Source of the DNA: a virus
Virus record (IMG/VR): IMGVR_UViG_3300031841_003747
Location: 1-56,033 of that record
Direction: 5' to 3' (one strand)
DNA length: 56,033 bases
Shown here piece by piece: positions 44,623 to 53,629 of the stretch (its first letter is position 1; each line of letters begins with the position of its first letter). A program made the position numbers and the translations under genes. The notes beneath the pieces are model-generated. The model searched no databases. It was given only the letters and a program-made list of their open reading frames with translations, and had not been told where the DNA came from.

Positions 44623-44776
44623 TTTGTTTGTCCTTCCCCTTGAGTTTCACATATATGCTAACACTAAGATGGACAGCCGTCAATACGGCACAAACGGTAG
44701 CCGCAACCAAATGAACAGTATCCAAGGTGAAGCTGGCAAATGTTCCAGCTAAACCTACGGCCGTGTCTCTATTCAT
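44606..44776 (-). CDS. Small membrane protein (56 aa)
   Basis: Missed by longer-ORF criteria. Starts ATG at 44776, overlapping the stop of the 120-residue gene by one base (TAATG), and ends TAA at 44606, inside the next gene's start. Sequence begins MNRDTAVGLAG, then a hydrophobic stretch of 25-30 residues (LVAATVCAVLTAVHLSVSIYV) and a basic tail (KLKGKDKQSDGSK). It fits a one-span small membrane protein, with the basic end likely on the cytoplasmic side. A holin, pinholin or virion membrane component are possibilities. Confidence 0.62.
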   Translation of the reverse strand: MNRDTAVGLAGTFASFTLDTVHLVAATVCAVLTAVHLSVSIYVKLKGKDKQSDGSK

Positions 44777-45138
44777 TACTCAGTTCCTTCTAGCGGATCT
44801 TCTACGACTGCTTCACTTACCTCTACTAAATCCTCTGCGTCAGACGATGCTGATTGGTTGCTTTCTTTGTCTGCATACACTGCATCCGGATTGCGCGCGG
44901 GATCTTGGGGTTGCGTCGCGAAAACTCGAAAACTCGTTGGTGGAAGATTCAGCTTTTTTTTTAGCTCCTCATATCTTTCTTCAGATATCTCCTCAACCAG
45001 GTCTCCATGAAGTTCAAGTAGGATTTCTGCATCCTGCTCTTCGTAAGCACCAATACCACGCTTAACAACTCCGTTAGTAAATCTCTGGTACTCGGCTCCG
45101 TAGTCGTAGGGTACTCGTTTGAATAAAATGTATTTCAT
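44776..45138 (-). CDS. Small acidic protein after the capsid terminator (120 aa)
   Basis: The ATG at 45138 (MKYILFKRV) is preferred over one at 45153, which would read through the terminator U-tract. N-terminal half has strand-helix character (YQRFTNGVVKRG...); the C-terminal third is strongly acidic and low complexity (SSDAEDLVEVSEAVVEDPLEGTE), as in head-completion or decoration proteins of some phages. The gene begins just after the capsid hairpin and has no visible Shine-Dalgarno sequence. Function unknown. Confidence 0.6.
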   Translation of the reverse strand: MKYILFKRVPYDYGAEYQRFTNGVVKRGIGAYEEQDAEILLELHGDLVEEISEERYEELKKKLNLPPTSFRVFATQPQDPARNPDAVYADKESNQSASSDAEDLVEVSEAVVEDPLEGTE

Positions 45139-45140
45139 AT

Positions 45141-45181
45141 AAAAAAACCCCACCCTCTCCCCCGTTACTCAAGGGGAGAGG
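45141..45181 (-). terminator. Rho-independent terminator after the capsid gene
   Basis: On the - strand, a 9-bp GC-rich stem (CCTCTCCCC / GGGGAGAGG-type, 45154-45181) with a 9-nt loop is followed by GTGGGG and seven Ts (45141-45147). It lies 22 nt past the capsid stop. Confidence 0.85.
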
Positions 45182-45202
45182 AATGAGGCGTTAAGGAGTT
45201 AA

Positions 45203-47077
45203 TTAAGAGATGTAGTCAGACCAGTTGGCAACGTCGGAATTAGCATCGAAGTTTTCAACAATCAAGTGACGAGCAGGAACATCCATCATCGTGGTCCACT
45301 TGGTGGAACGGAGTGAGTACTCAGTTTCCTTGTGAGCCATGCGACATTTGTACAAGCGATCCGTTTCAGGATGTGGTTGCTTGCGAGTGATGGAGTTAGT
45401 TCCAGCGATACCGATTTTTACATCAGACCAATCAACAAACCACATGGAGCGCATAACCTTTGAGTAGTTAGCGTGTCCACCGGAATTAGCGGCGATTGCG
45501 GAACGATTTCCTTCCTTATCAACTACCTTGTCACCATCTGGATCAAGAGTAGCACCGAACAATGGAGCTTGGTGATTGATGAGGTCATCGAAGTAAGGAT
45601 CGTGGAATACAGCAAGCTGACATCCAACCTCTGGCAAATCGAACATCGAGTAGTTGAATAACAAGATGCCATTGTGAGTGATTTGCTGGTTGATTTGAGC
45701 ATTGCGATCAAGTCCCCATCCGTAGCGAGCCTTGTAGTATTGATTAAATACTTCGAAAAGCTTGTTGTAGGTGAAGCGGTCGGTCATTACATCAACGACG
45801 CTGATGTTTGATCCGTCTTGCTCGCGGTTGCGCTTCAAGTAGTAGATATCCTTTTGGAGATCCTCTACGGTGTAAACACCACCAGCTTTGTTGACCACAC
45901 GATTGGACTCAGCCAAGAGAGCTTTAATACCAAGTGCGTTGGATTTGTACTCAAGCGTACAAGTGTCATCTTCTGGGTCAGTGACCGCAGGAAGTTGCAT
46001 GTAAGTCTCAGGAGTTTGAGCGGCATTGATTGGTTGATTGAACCAAGTAGCACGCAACCATTGCTCCTGGGATGCTTGAGCGGCAATTTTGTTTTGCTCA
46101 GCAAGAGGAGTGTAAACCATGGATTTGAGGTAGCTGTTGACATCCCCGTTCATGATTTTTTGCAATGTTTCACGATAGGTTTGGTCAATCGTGCGGGACT
46201 CACGAGTGGTTTGTAACCAGTTGACGATCAACTTAACGCTGAGGTCGGTTGGCTGATTACGGCACCATTCTTCGAAGTCGTTAACATTGTTGGCGACGGT
46301 CTGCACAACACCATAGGAAGGAGCGTACTGAGCCTTGAAGTCTGCATCAAGAGCAGTCCACTCAGAATCAGTGTATCCAGTAGCAGAGATTTGCTTACCA
46401 ATCGGACGAAGAGTTACTTTAGCTTGGGAAAGCTTATTAGTAGAATCGTCAGCATTAGTAGCACCAATGATTTGGAATTGTACTTCGATTGGATCGGTTC
46501 CGCTCCAGTGATTAACAATAACAAAACCTCCGGTAAGGAAGTAACGCTCGATGTGATCGATTGGAGTAGCCCAATCAGAAGCACCCATATTTACGGTGAT
46601 CTCATAGTCTCCACCTTTGCGGTCAAAACCAGCAGAGATTGGGGAGCTTCCATCAGCAAGCTTACCGCTACGAATTGCGAAGTAACCACTGTTAATTACA
46701 GAACGCTGACGGCGTTGGATGTATGGAAGAATGATGGACTGCTCGGAAATGTTTACCTTATTGATTAAAGGCTTAATGTTTGTGATCGAGCTATTAAGAA
46801 GGTCAACTAATCCTCTTTCGCGGACTCCAAGCATTTTTGCTTCGGCAGAGCTTGCGATGACACGAGCTAAGTCAATTTCCTTATTGGAAAGAGCTTCAAA
46901 TTCCGCAGGAGTTAAACCCTTAATGGAGGCGTTAGTAAGTGTACAACCAGTGGAATCATCAACTTTAATGATGCGACCTACGCCTGCGTCCCTAATTAGG
47001 GTTGAAGCGCTACTGCCACTTGTTGGTCCGGAGATGGCGGTAGGTACCGCACTAATGTTTTGATCTGTTTCAGCCAT
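45203..47077 (-). CDS. Major capsid protein candidate (624 aa)
   Basis: Located directly after portal and scaffold genes, with its own upstream regulatory element, flanked by hairpins, as expected for the most abundant virion protein. The sequence is soluble alpha/beta with a long N-terminal arm (Ser/Thr/Ala-rich), a helix with VRERGLVDLLNSS-type spine character, and a C-terminal beta-rich part (WTTMMDVPARHLIVENFDANSDVANW). Size is larger than typical HK97-type capsid subunits (300-450), so extra domains are probable. The HK97 fold is inferred from context, not from motifs. Starts 18 nt after site e. Confidence 0.75.
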   Translation of the reverse strand: MAETDQNISAVPTAISGPTSGSSASTLIRDAGVGRIIKVDDSTGCTLTNASIKGLTPAEFEALSNKEIDLARVIASSAEAKMLGVRERGLVDLLNSSITNIKPLINKVNISEQSIILPYIQRRQRSVINSGYFAIRSGKLADGSSPISAGFDRKGGDYEITVNMGASDWATPIDHIERYFLTGGFVIVNHWSGTDPIEVQFQIIGATNADDSTNKLSQAKVTLRPIGKQISATGYTDSEWTALDADFKAQYAPSYGVVQTVANNVNDFEEWCRNQPTDLSVKLIVNWLQTTRESRTIDQTYRETLQKIMNGDVNSYLKSMVYTPLAEQNKIAAQASQEQWLRATWFNQPINAAQTPETYMQLPAVTDPEDDTCTLEYKSNALGIKALLAESNRVVNKAGGVYTVEDLQKDIYYLKRNREQDGSNISVVDVMTDRFTYNKLFEVFNQYYKARYGWGLDRNAQINQQITHNGILLFNYSMFDLPEVGCQLAVFHDPYFDDLINHQAPLFGATLDPDGDKVVDKEGNRSAIAANSGGHANYSKVMRSMWFVDWSDVKIGIAGTNSITRKQPHPETDRLYKCRMAHKETEYSLRSTKWTTMMDVPARHLIVENFDANSDVANWSDYIS

Positions 47078-47095
47078 TGTTATTATTGATTGTGT

Positions 47096-47124
47096 GTTAT
47101 ACGAAAATTCGTGTTACACCCTAA
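47096..47124 (-). promoter_or_regulatory. Promoter with 22-bp GTAACAC element (site e) for the capsid gene
   Basis: Element 47096-47117 (GTAACAC-N10-ATAAC on the - strand; inner ACGAA-TT-TTCGT dyad). Overlapping promoter: TTAGGG (47119-47124), 17-nt spacer, TATAAC (47096-47101). The ATG is 18 nt downstream. Confidence 0.7.
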
Positions 47125-47177
47125 TAATAACAGAAAAGCTCCCTAAATCATTGAACCTACGAAATTTTTGCAAATTT

Positions 47178-47233
47178 CCCCAAAATTGGGGTTTTGCTAT
47201 ACTCTTACTAAAAAACCTAAAACTATGTTTTAG
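47178..47233 (-). terminator. Hairpins between scaffold and capsid genes
   Basis: Two stem-loops. CTAAAAC-3 nt-GTTTTAG (47217-47233) is followed by GTTTTTT on the - strand just after the scaffold stop. A second, CCCCAA-2 nt-TTGGGG (47178-47191), lies further on. The first stem is AT-rich, so termination may be partial. Together with site e it makes the capsid gene a separate unit. Confidence 0.6.
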
Positions 47234-47236
47234 TAT

Positions 47237-48598
47237 CTACAAACCTAACGCACCAAGTAGTGCATTTTGTTTAGGATTAGCTGGTTTAGAGTCCACGGTA
47301 TTACCTTGCCTAGGTGTTGCGGAAACAGAAGGTGGTTTTGGCTTAGTTTGCGCAACAGGTTGTTGTTGAACAGGTTGTTGCTGAACGGATTGTGATTTTG
47401 TGTAACCCGCCGCTTCCATCTGTTGTTTCTGTTGATTTAGTGCATTATTCACAAGGTTCTGATACCTGATTGCTAGAATCTTCATGATATCATTATCAGA
47501 CCAGGTATAGTACTCCGCTCTTTTGTTTTCTGGCAGAGCATAGTACCGCTCTCTTCTCATGAACAACTTACCATCTTCTTCGGTTTGTCCAGATTGTATA
47601 AAAGATTCCTGCTCTTTTTCTATCCACTGATTTAATTCTTGATGGATAGGATTATTCTCCAGGTCTAGTTGTGTACTAGGGTCTAAGAATATATCAGTTA
47701 GCGCATCACTATAAGTAAGTAACTGTTGAGTAAAGTTCTCAAGTATTTTGTACTCGAATGGGTTTTCTTGCGCAAACTTCTGGATATCCTCCTGTCTGCC
47801 CTCTCCTAGCATCTTTTTATATTCTTCAGGTATGATTGTGTTCTGTGCTACCCTGCGGAAATTAGCTTTTGCTTGCTGGACTTTTGGCTGGACCTCGTAT
47901 CTTTTTAATTGACGCTCTAAGTTTTCAATACGATCTGAGGTCTTTCTGTATGATCGCTTTTCAGCTTCCTCCAGGATCATCTCCCGATATGCTTTATCTT
48001 CATCAGCCCGACTAAAGGCTGGTCGGTTCTTTTTAATGAAATTGGTATAGTCTTCGTCCTGTGATGGATCATAGAAGTCATCCTCTGACATCTTCTTTTC
48101 TATGTAATCCTTACTCTTCTTCAGAAAGGACTTAAATTGACTGGATTTACCTTTGTACTCACCACCCAGTTTTTTATCAGCATAAAGAATTTTTTCGTAC
48201 ACTACTTTTTCTTCAGGAATCAAAGAGTCCATAAACTCTTGATCCTCAGTATCTATGTAGTGATCTTCCGCCTCTTGTTGTTGAAATGCTGGTTGCTTCT
48301 TGACTGCATCAGGAACATCTGGGTCTACTACCTTGCGCAGTTTCTTTTTCTTAGGCTCTTTTTTTTCAGGTTCTACCGCTTCCGGCTTAGCCTCTTCTTG
48401 TACAGCTTCCTGTACAGGTTCTTCCGCATCAACTGCTTCTGATAAATTTCTTATTGGAGCCTTCTGCTCCTCCTCTACTTCTTCCGTTACTTCCTCTGCA
48501 ATATCAAAGAGGGTCTTGTATAATGGATTAGATTGCTCCTCTTGCTTGGGAGCTTCTTCTGTTTCTACTTGTTCAGTTGCGGTTTCTTCTTCGCTCAT
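47237..48598 (-). CDS. Scaffolding protein candidate (453 aa)
   Basis: Highly charged, mostly helical. The first ~120 residues are very acidic (long Glu runs such as EEVTEEVEEEQ), and a central region has coiled-coil character (RSYRKTSDRIENLERQLKRYE). The C-terminal part is Gln/Pro-rich (QSVQQQPVQQQPVAQTKP). No cysteine, no membrane segment. Between portal and capsid genes this composition is typical of phage scaffold proteins, with the basic or Gln-rich C-terminus likely binding the capsid. Alternative: a capsid-maturation protease-scaffold fusion, but no Ser/His protease motif is seen. Confidence 0.75.
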   Translation of the reverse strand: MSEEETATEQVETEEAPKQEEQSNPLYKTLFDIAEEVTEEVEEEQKAPIRNLSEAVDAEEPVQEAVQEEAKPEAVEPEKKEPKKKKLRKVVDPDVPDAVKKQPAFQQQEAEDHYIDTEDQEFMDSLIPEEKVVYEKILYADKKLGGEYKGKSSQFKSFLKKSKDYIEKKMSEDDFYDPSQDEDYTNFIKKNRPAFSRADEDKAYREMILEEAEKRSYRKTSDRIENLERQLKRYEVQPKVQQAKANFRRVAQNTIIPEEYKKMLGEGRQEDIQKFAQENPFEYKILENFTQQLLTYSDALTDIFLDPSTQLDLENNPIHQELNQWIEKEQESFIQSGQTEEDGKLFMRRERYYALPENKRAEYYTWSDNDIMKILAIRYQNLVNNALNQQKQQMEAAGYTKSQSVQQQPVQQQPVAQTKPKPPSVSATPRQGNTVDSKPANPKQNALLGALGL

Positions 48599-50859
48599 AG
48601 TTGGACTTGTTGTTCAGGTGATGTCATTGCTTGTTGCTCAGGTTGAGAAGGTGCGGGACGGGAACCAGGTTGTCCTTGACCTTGCTGTGCCTGTGCTTCC
48701 TTTTGGACTAAAGCTTCTAGCATCTTGAGAACTTGGGGCCATTGCTCTCTGAGTTGCGCAAGGAATTGCTCATTCCCTACATTTGTTAATTCTTGTGTTT
48801 CATCTGCCTCATCTGTTTCTAACTTGAGGTCGTGCGCTCCCGACATACGGAAGATTTCATTAAACATATTAAATATACGCTCCCTGCCTAGAGATTTTGC
48901 CATATCGGGCACCTGTAATAGTTGCATGAGTAGCTGACCAAGCACCTGGGCAGATTGTGTATCCCTTGCTCTCTCAGCTCCATCTCTAGCACTAAACAGA
49001 TACTCGTAAATAAGGTTTTCTGGTTTTCCAATTACATTCCTCTTGGAAGCCATAGGCTCACCTGATGTCTCTACATCAAATCCAGCTTCTTTGATGATCT
49101 GCTCGGAGTATCTGCCCTTAATTGGTACGATGAAAGTATCTGAGGAACAACTAACTAGATGTTCGTAGATTATTTTCTTCATGGCGGCACGCATATCATC
49201 CACACCCTCAGATATAAATGAGTAGATACTATTAGTAGTATTTGCAATCTCTGCTACTTCAGTTGCAGATATCTCCCGAGGAGCGGGCTGTCCTAACTCT
49301 TGTGGAGAAAGGATCAGCAAACGCTCAACGAGATTCAGTAGTTGGAGGATAGCTTGGATCGATTGATTGATCCCTGCGGATAGTTCTTTCTGTACATCTA
49401 CTACACGAATAAAGTCATTGTTATTGATGCCGAGGTCTGCCGCTTTCTGACCAGAGTAGAATAACGCTTTTGGTTTAGCATAGAAGCTATCGTCCGCTAG
49501 TGCGTTCTTGATATACTCCTTTACATCGTCATCTAGTGCGTCCTGGTCTATGGCAAAGATTTTAAACATACTCATTTTCATCTGCTCTAGCATAGAGTTG
49601 AGTATATTTGTTAATTGGTCTTGGTATGGCATGATTTCGTGAGCGACTGATATATTCGCCATGCGATCATCATTCTCATTTATACCACCATAAACGGCTG
49701 GTAACGATGGGAGGTACTCCGCATATAGTACTGTCTCGTCACTAGCTACGGTTAGCTTGAGCCAAACATCATGTGGGTAATCACCTAGCTTGTCCCGTTT
49801 TGGATTTACCCGCATATACATTTGAGTAACGAACATGCCTTTGTCCTCGTCCTCTGCGGCATACAATCCAGTCTGTGCTACACGCTCGTTCTTAAATGAG
49901 AACATATCTCCGATCCTAGGAAAGGTTACATCATCCTTAAAGTAATACCCAAAGAAGTCTGCATATGTATTATATATAGACGAAAGACTATTGGTAAAAC
50001 TGATCTTGTCTGAGTTCCATGTTGCAGGATTCTTATTGATATCCCCGTACCTCACGATATCCCAGTAACCTATCCACTCGGGGCCTTGGTTATTATTTAC
50101 ATCATGCAAAGGACGAGATATGTCCCTTATCACCCTAGTTGGATGAGGAGTAATAAATTTAACCCCTGCTTTTTCTGCATATGACTCTAAGTCATCCCCT
50201 CCAGTAAGATCATCTTTGGAGTATCTCCATTGTATGTCCTCCGTCCATGCCGTCTCAGGAAATGCAATCGAGTGCCCATACATAAACATGTGCCTAATAA
50301 CCTGTTCAAATTGATGCCTATAGCCAAATTGCTCAGCCATAATCTCAACCCGCTGAGATAAAACATCTGCCCTTAGCTTATCTGTGAGCGAAGTGCTTCT
50401 TGGCTCATACTTGAAGTATGGGAAGAGATTACAGAATCGACTAGCTTGAGCAGCAACACGCCGAGTAACATAAGACCTAATAATATTAACGGAAACTTCA
50501 TATAACCTAAGTGCATTGATGTTCTTTAACTGCCCTTCGTCATCATACTCGCAAAACTTATCTGCCACACCGATATCTTGCAGTTTATCGTGGCAATCCT
50601 CTAAATTGATTTTACCCTGCGCATACTGGAGTAAAGGAATGGTCGACTTATTGATGGGCAATGAATCCCATGCCATATCAACGGACATATATAGCTTAGC
50701 ATGCTCTGCACATGAGCGGATACCCTCGAGTATCCTGGACTGAATCATGTCTTGGAAATGTTGGCGGGTGTAAAAATCCTCTCCTTCCGTAGCAGTGAAT
50801 ATTTCACGGAGCCTATCCTGTGTGCATCCGAACTTCCTAAGTATTTCCTTATTGACCAT
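48595..50859 (-). CDS. Portal protein (754 aa)
   Basis: Large portal of podovirus size. The region around 130-330 has helix/strand alternation (RLYEVSVNIIRSYVTRRVAAQASR), a long stem-like helical segment (NILNSMLEQMKMSMFKIFAID) and the FYAKPKALFYSGQ/FIRVVDVQKELSAG region. A crown-like Gln-rich C-terminus (QPGSRPAPSQPEQQ) follows. These, with position after terminase genes and before scaffold and capsid, fit the dodecameric DNA portal. ATG 50859 overlaps the previous gene by 11 nt. The 750-residue length resembles N4-like portals. Confidence 0.8.
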   Translation of the reverse strand: MVNKEILRKFGCTQDRLREIFTATEGEDFYTRQHFQDMIQSRILEGIRSCAEHAKLYMSVDMAWDSLPINKSTIPLLQYAQGKINLEDCHDKLQDIGVADKFCEYDDEGQLKNINALRLYEVSVNIIRSYVTRRVAAQASRFCNLFPYFKYEPRSTSLTDKLRADVLSQRVEIMAEQFGYRHQFEQVIRHMFMYGHSIAFPETAWTEDIQWRYSKDDLTGGDDLESYAEKAGVKFITPHPTRVIRDISRPLHDVNNNQGPEWIGYWDIVRYGDINKNPATWNSDKISFTNSLSSIYNTYADFFGYYFKDDVTFPRIGDMFSFKNERVAQTGLYAAEDEDKGMFVTQMYMRVNPKRDKLGDYPHDVWLKLTVASDETVLYAEYLPSLPAVYGGINENDDRMANISVAHEIMPYQDQLTNILNSMLEQMKMSMFKIFAIDQDALDDDVKEYIKNALADDSFYAKPKALFYSGQKAADLGINNNDFIRVVDVQKELSAGINQSIQAILQLLNLVERLLILSPQELGQPAPREISATEVAEIANTTNSIYSFISEGVDDMRAAMKKIIYEHLVSCSSDTFIVPIKGRYSEQIIKEAGFDVETSGEPMASKRNVIGKPENLIYEYLFSARDGAERARDTQSAQVLGQLLMQLLQVPDMAKSLGRERIFNMFNEIFRMSGAHDLKLETDEADETQELTNVGNEQFLAQLREQWPQVLKMLEALVQKEAQAQQGQGQPGSRPAPSQPEQQAMTSPEQQVQL

Positions 50860-51115
50860 CGGTAAAATTAAATAAGTTGTCTATTGTATCCTTTGTGTAG
50901 TTATACAGATATCTTCTCTCTATTATCGTAAGAAGTAAGCACAGTGGGCCATCTAATGGTTTTGGTGATGTTATCTTTCTAATGAACTCCGCATGAGGCA
51001 TGAGCAGTAGACTTGCTATCTCCCCGTAATTCATTCTTAAAAAACCACATAGCCTATCTACTCTTTCTTTATTCCATCTTTTCTTAATTCCCAGACGCGC
51101 ATAATGCGCATCCAT
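50849..51115 (-). CDS. Small helical protein (88 aa) before portal gene
   Basis: Start chosen at the internal ATG (51115, MDAHYAR), which lies 31 nt downstream of the preceding stop. An in-frame ATG at 51214 would give a 121-residue form with a 68-nt overlap, which is less likely. The sequence looks helical with a helix-turn-helix-like part (KERVDRLCGFLRMNYGEIASLLLMPHAEFIRKI) and a C-terminal ILLTIIERRYLY-type segment. It could be a transcription or packaging regulator. Not recognised. Confidence 0.5.
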   Translation of the reverse strand: MDAHYARLGIKKRWNKERVDRLCGFLRMNYGEIASLLLMPHAEFIRKITSPKPLDGPLCLLLTIIERRYLYNYTKDTIDNLFNFTDGQ

Positions 51116-51146
51116 AATGATCGAAGCAGATGTCGCATGCGTTGAA

Positions 51147-51401
51147 TCACCCGGAAGCTTCTTGAGTTTCGGGCTCTTCCTCGTCTGTATCGTCTTCGTC
51201 CTCGGAGTCTTCACTCTTATTTACGATGCTGATATCTGCGTCACTATCGTCAAAGGAGGCTGTAAATCGCTTGTCGGACAACTCCTTAACCTGAAAGGAG
51301 CCAGAAATGCGAACTACATCTCCTACTTTTACCCCGTCTAGCATCTCCAAAATGTCCGGATACATCTCAAGGTCGAAGTTGGTTATAGAATCCATGTGCA
51401 T
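51147..51401 (-). CDS. Small acidic protein (84 aa) downstream of terminase
   Basis: The N-terminal part forms a small beta fold (DVVRISGSFQVKELSDKRFTASF), similar to an OB-like or SH3-like strand pattern. The C-terminal ~30 residues are almost all Glu/Asp/Ser (SEDSEDEDDTDEEEPE). The ATG lies 6 nt after site f of the 22-bp element. Such tails resemble SSB-like or DNA-mimic proteins; no family is claimed. Confidence 0.65.
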   Translation of the reverse strand: MHMDSITNFDLEMYPDILEMLDGVKVGDVVRISGSFQVKELSDKRFTASFDDSDADISIVNKSEDSEDEDDTDEEEPETQEASG

Positions 51402-51407
51402 GATATT

Positions 51408-51439
51408 GTTACATTTGTTTTAGTGTTACAAAAAGTCAA
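51408..51439 (-). promoter_or_regulatory. Promoter with 22-bp GTAACAC element (site f)
   Basis: Element 51408-51429 (GTAACAC-N10-GTAAC on the - strand). Promoter: TTGACT (51434-51439, overlapping the terminase stop), 17-nt spacer, AAATGT (51411-51416). The element overlaps the spacer and -10, and the ATG follows after 6 nt. It starts the portal-scaffold unit. Confidence 0.72.
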
Positions 51440-52980
51440 GAGCCAATATCCATGATTTCTGTCTTTGGCTCAGGTCTATTACCTAAGTGCATGGAGTCGT
51501 AATAAATAATGACATAAGACATCGCATCAAAGGCATGAACATAAACTGATCGCTTAGGTTTAAATGCTATATTGGGGTCGTATGTTTTACCTGGTTTCTC
51601 AGATATTAAGTTCTGAAACATTTTTTTAATATTGGTGCATTGGTATGACACTAAAAGTTCCTCAGATTGTAGTTTGGCTATAGTAAGCCTAACCCGTGCC
51701 TCCACTGACCCGTTAAACTTTGGAGCCGCTCTCATACGAATCGGACTCATATTAAAAGTCTCTGCCTTAGATTTTGATATCTCCTCGATATCTTTTACAT
51801 CATAGGAGCCCGTTTTCGCGCGGAACTGATTAAAAGCAGAGTTATCACTCACATGTATGTAGTTAAATTTGTGCCCGCACTTTCTATTCCAGTATGCCAT
51901 CTTACGCATAACCAATGGAACTAGCGTGGTGTATGGTAGCTTTTTATTTATAGTTACAAACTCATCGAACACCGTCCATATAGTCTTATCTGCACCAGGT
52001 AAGGTTTGCATAAAGATTATGGCATTGTTTACCGAGCCGGGGTCCCATCCTACTACTATAGGGTAATTCTTATTAGGGAGTATGCCCTTCTTATTGTCCC
52101 CACGGATATGCAATGTTTTATTGAAGTAAGGGCCGAATATAGCATTACCCGCTGGGCGGTCGATCCATTCCCCGCGAACCATTCGTGCTTCCTCGATGGG
52201 GTCTGACTTAACTGCCTCCTGAATGCGGTCGTAATACCCCTTTGGGAGGTTATCTATATTGTCCTCAATCTTTACATGATAAACTGCATAGTCCTTATTC
52301 CAGTTTCCATCGTCATCATACGGGTCTTCAAAGAATCTCTTATACACCCAATGGCTCGGACCATCGGGATTGCATGCCGCTAGATACTGTTGCGGGCCGT
52401 GGATACCTTGCCTTCTACCCAACTGCTGAACTACCGCATTGAAGTAATCATCAGTATCCAAGTTGGTAAGCTCGTCTACAAAAATTAAGCTAGGCTCAAA
52501 ACCTTTTATTCGATCCTTGATAAAAGCACCGTAGGGTATGGAAATAAGGCACACTCTTGAGTGTCCACCAAAACGATTCTCGATATCTATATATAGGTTC
52601 TTTTGGGTATCCTGTCTCTCATCTGTGTGAACTAATCCTATACCTTCTACCCACTCGGGTAGTATTTCAACCTGTAGCTTATGCCACACGCCACCCATAG
52701 TCGCCTGTGACCTGACGCCAACTATGATTAAAGCTAGTGCATTAAAGTTTTCGTAGCAATGTCGGACCAGTTTATGACCACCCAAGGAGTATGTTTTTCC
52801 GGAACCTCTCTCCCCATATGCAAGGATGTACTTAGCTGGATCGTCAAAGATTTTTCTCTGCGTGATAGTCAAAGACGGCATCCAAGGCTCGGTATCTTTC
52901 TGATCTAAGGTCTCTTCTTCTGGAGCAAACTTCTCCAGTAGTATCTTATGGTCAACCTTAGTTTTCTTCTTCCTCGGCAT
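51436..52980 (-). CDS. terL: Terminase large subunit (514 aa)
   Basis: ATPase domain: Walker A GERGSGKT at residues 56-63, an arginine-rich segment, Walker B LIFVDE near 170, and the coupling motif AACNPDGP near 200. C-terminal nuclease: metal-binding Asp in VVGWDPGS near 300, a second acidic site near HVSDNS and a third in HAFDAMSY near 490. The full set indicates a working packaging motor. Overlaps the small-subunit gene by 23 nt. The closest type (headful or cos) cannot be judged by eye. Confidence 0.95.
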   Translation of the reverse strand: MPRKKKTKVDHKILLEKFAPEEETLDQKDTEPWMPSLTITQRKIFDDPAKYILAYGERGSGKTYSLGGHKLVRHCYENFNALALIIVGVRSQATMGGVWHKLQVEILPEWVEGIGLVHTDERQDTQKNLYIDIENRFGGHSRVCLISIPYGAFIKDRIKGFEPSLIFVDELTNLDTDDYFNAVVQQLGRRQGIHGPQQYLAACNPDGPSHWVYKRFFEDPYDDDGNWNKDYAVYHVKIEDNIDNLPKGYYDRIQEAVKSDPIEEARMVRGEWIDRPAGNAIFGPYFNKTLHIRGDNKKGILPNKNYPIVVGWDPGSVNNAIIFMQTLPGADKTIWTVFDEFVTINKKLPYTTLVPLVMRKMAYWNRKCGHKFNYIHVSDNSAFNQFRAKTGSYDVKDIEEISKSKAETFNMSPIRMRAAPKFNGSVEARVRLTIAKLQSEELLVSYQCTNIKKMFQNLISEKPGKTYDPNIAFKPKRSVYVHAFDAMSYVIIYYDSMHLGNRPEPKTEIMDIGS

Positions 52981-53629
52981 CCTTTAGTTCCTTTAGTGGT
53001 CGGAAGCCAGGCTTCTTTTTAGTTTCACGCTTATCCTTCTCGTTGGCTAATTTAAGTTGAAACTCTAATCCTTTTAGTAGTCGGTCGTAGAACTTTCCTT
53101 GTTGTTCAGTTGCCTGGAGAAATAGTCTCGTCTGAAGTATCCTTTCTTCGGGGTCCATATCATCTCCGTCAAGTGCATCCTTAAGTGCTTCCGTAACCTC
53201 AAATAAGCTCATATTCTGACGGATATTTACTTTCTGAGTAACACGCAAAGCCTCTGCCATTAGTAAGCCCACGGAGTCATCAAAGTCTTTGAATATCTGT
53301 AGTTTCTCTACATTGTCCTTATTTGAAAGTATACCTTCTAGTTCGTTATTAAAAACATACCTACTGTTTTTATCTAATGCCTCGAGCAGGCGTGATCCTT
53401 TCTCGTCATCAAATTCATGCTGACGCTCCATAAGCTCTATGCCATCTGGCTTCATTTCTTTAACTCCGTTCTTAACCCATATAGAGTAAAGTTGGGGGTC
53501 ATGGTATACCCGCTCCCGTATTTTCTTTGCAGTTGTTCCAAAATGTTCAGCTACCTTTTCGTAGTTCCCGTCATACTCCTTGAGGGCGGCGGCGAGAACA
53601 TCTGTCTTGATTTTATGCGTTCTGGGCAT
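52958..53629 (-). CDS. Terminase small subunit candidate (223 aa)
   Basis: Directly upstream of terL with 23-nt overlap. The N-terminus has a helix-turn-helix-like pattern (VLAAALKEYDGNYEKVAEHFGTTAKKIRERV) suited to recognising packaging DNA, followed by helical and acidic segments and a charged Lys-rich C-terminus (KDKRETKKKPGFRPLK). Size and position fit TerS. The preceding gene overlaps its start by 17 nt. Confidence 0.75.
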   Translation of the reverse strand: MPRTHKIKTDVLAAALKEYDGNYEKVAEHFGTTAKKIRERVYHDPQLYSIWVKNGVKEMKPDGIELMERQHEFDDEKGSRLLEALDKNSRYVFNNELEGILSNKDNVEKLQIFKDFDDSVGLLMAEALRVTQKVNIRQNMSLFEVTEALKDALDGDDMDPEERILQTRLFLQATEQQGKFYDRLLKGLEFQLKLANEKDKRETKKKPGFRPLKELKDAEEEEN

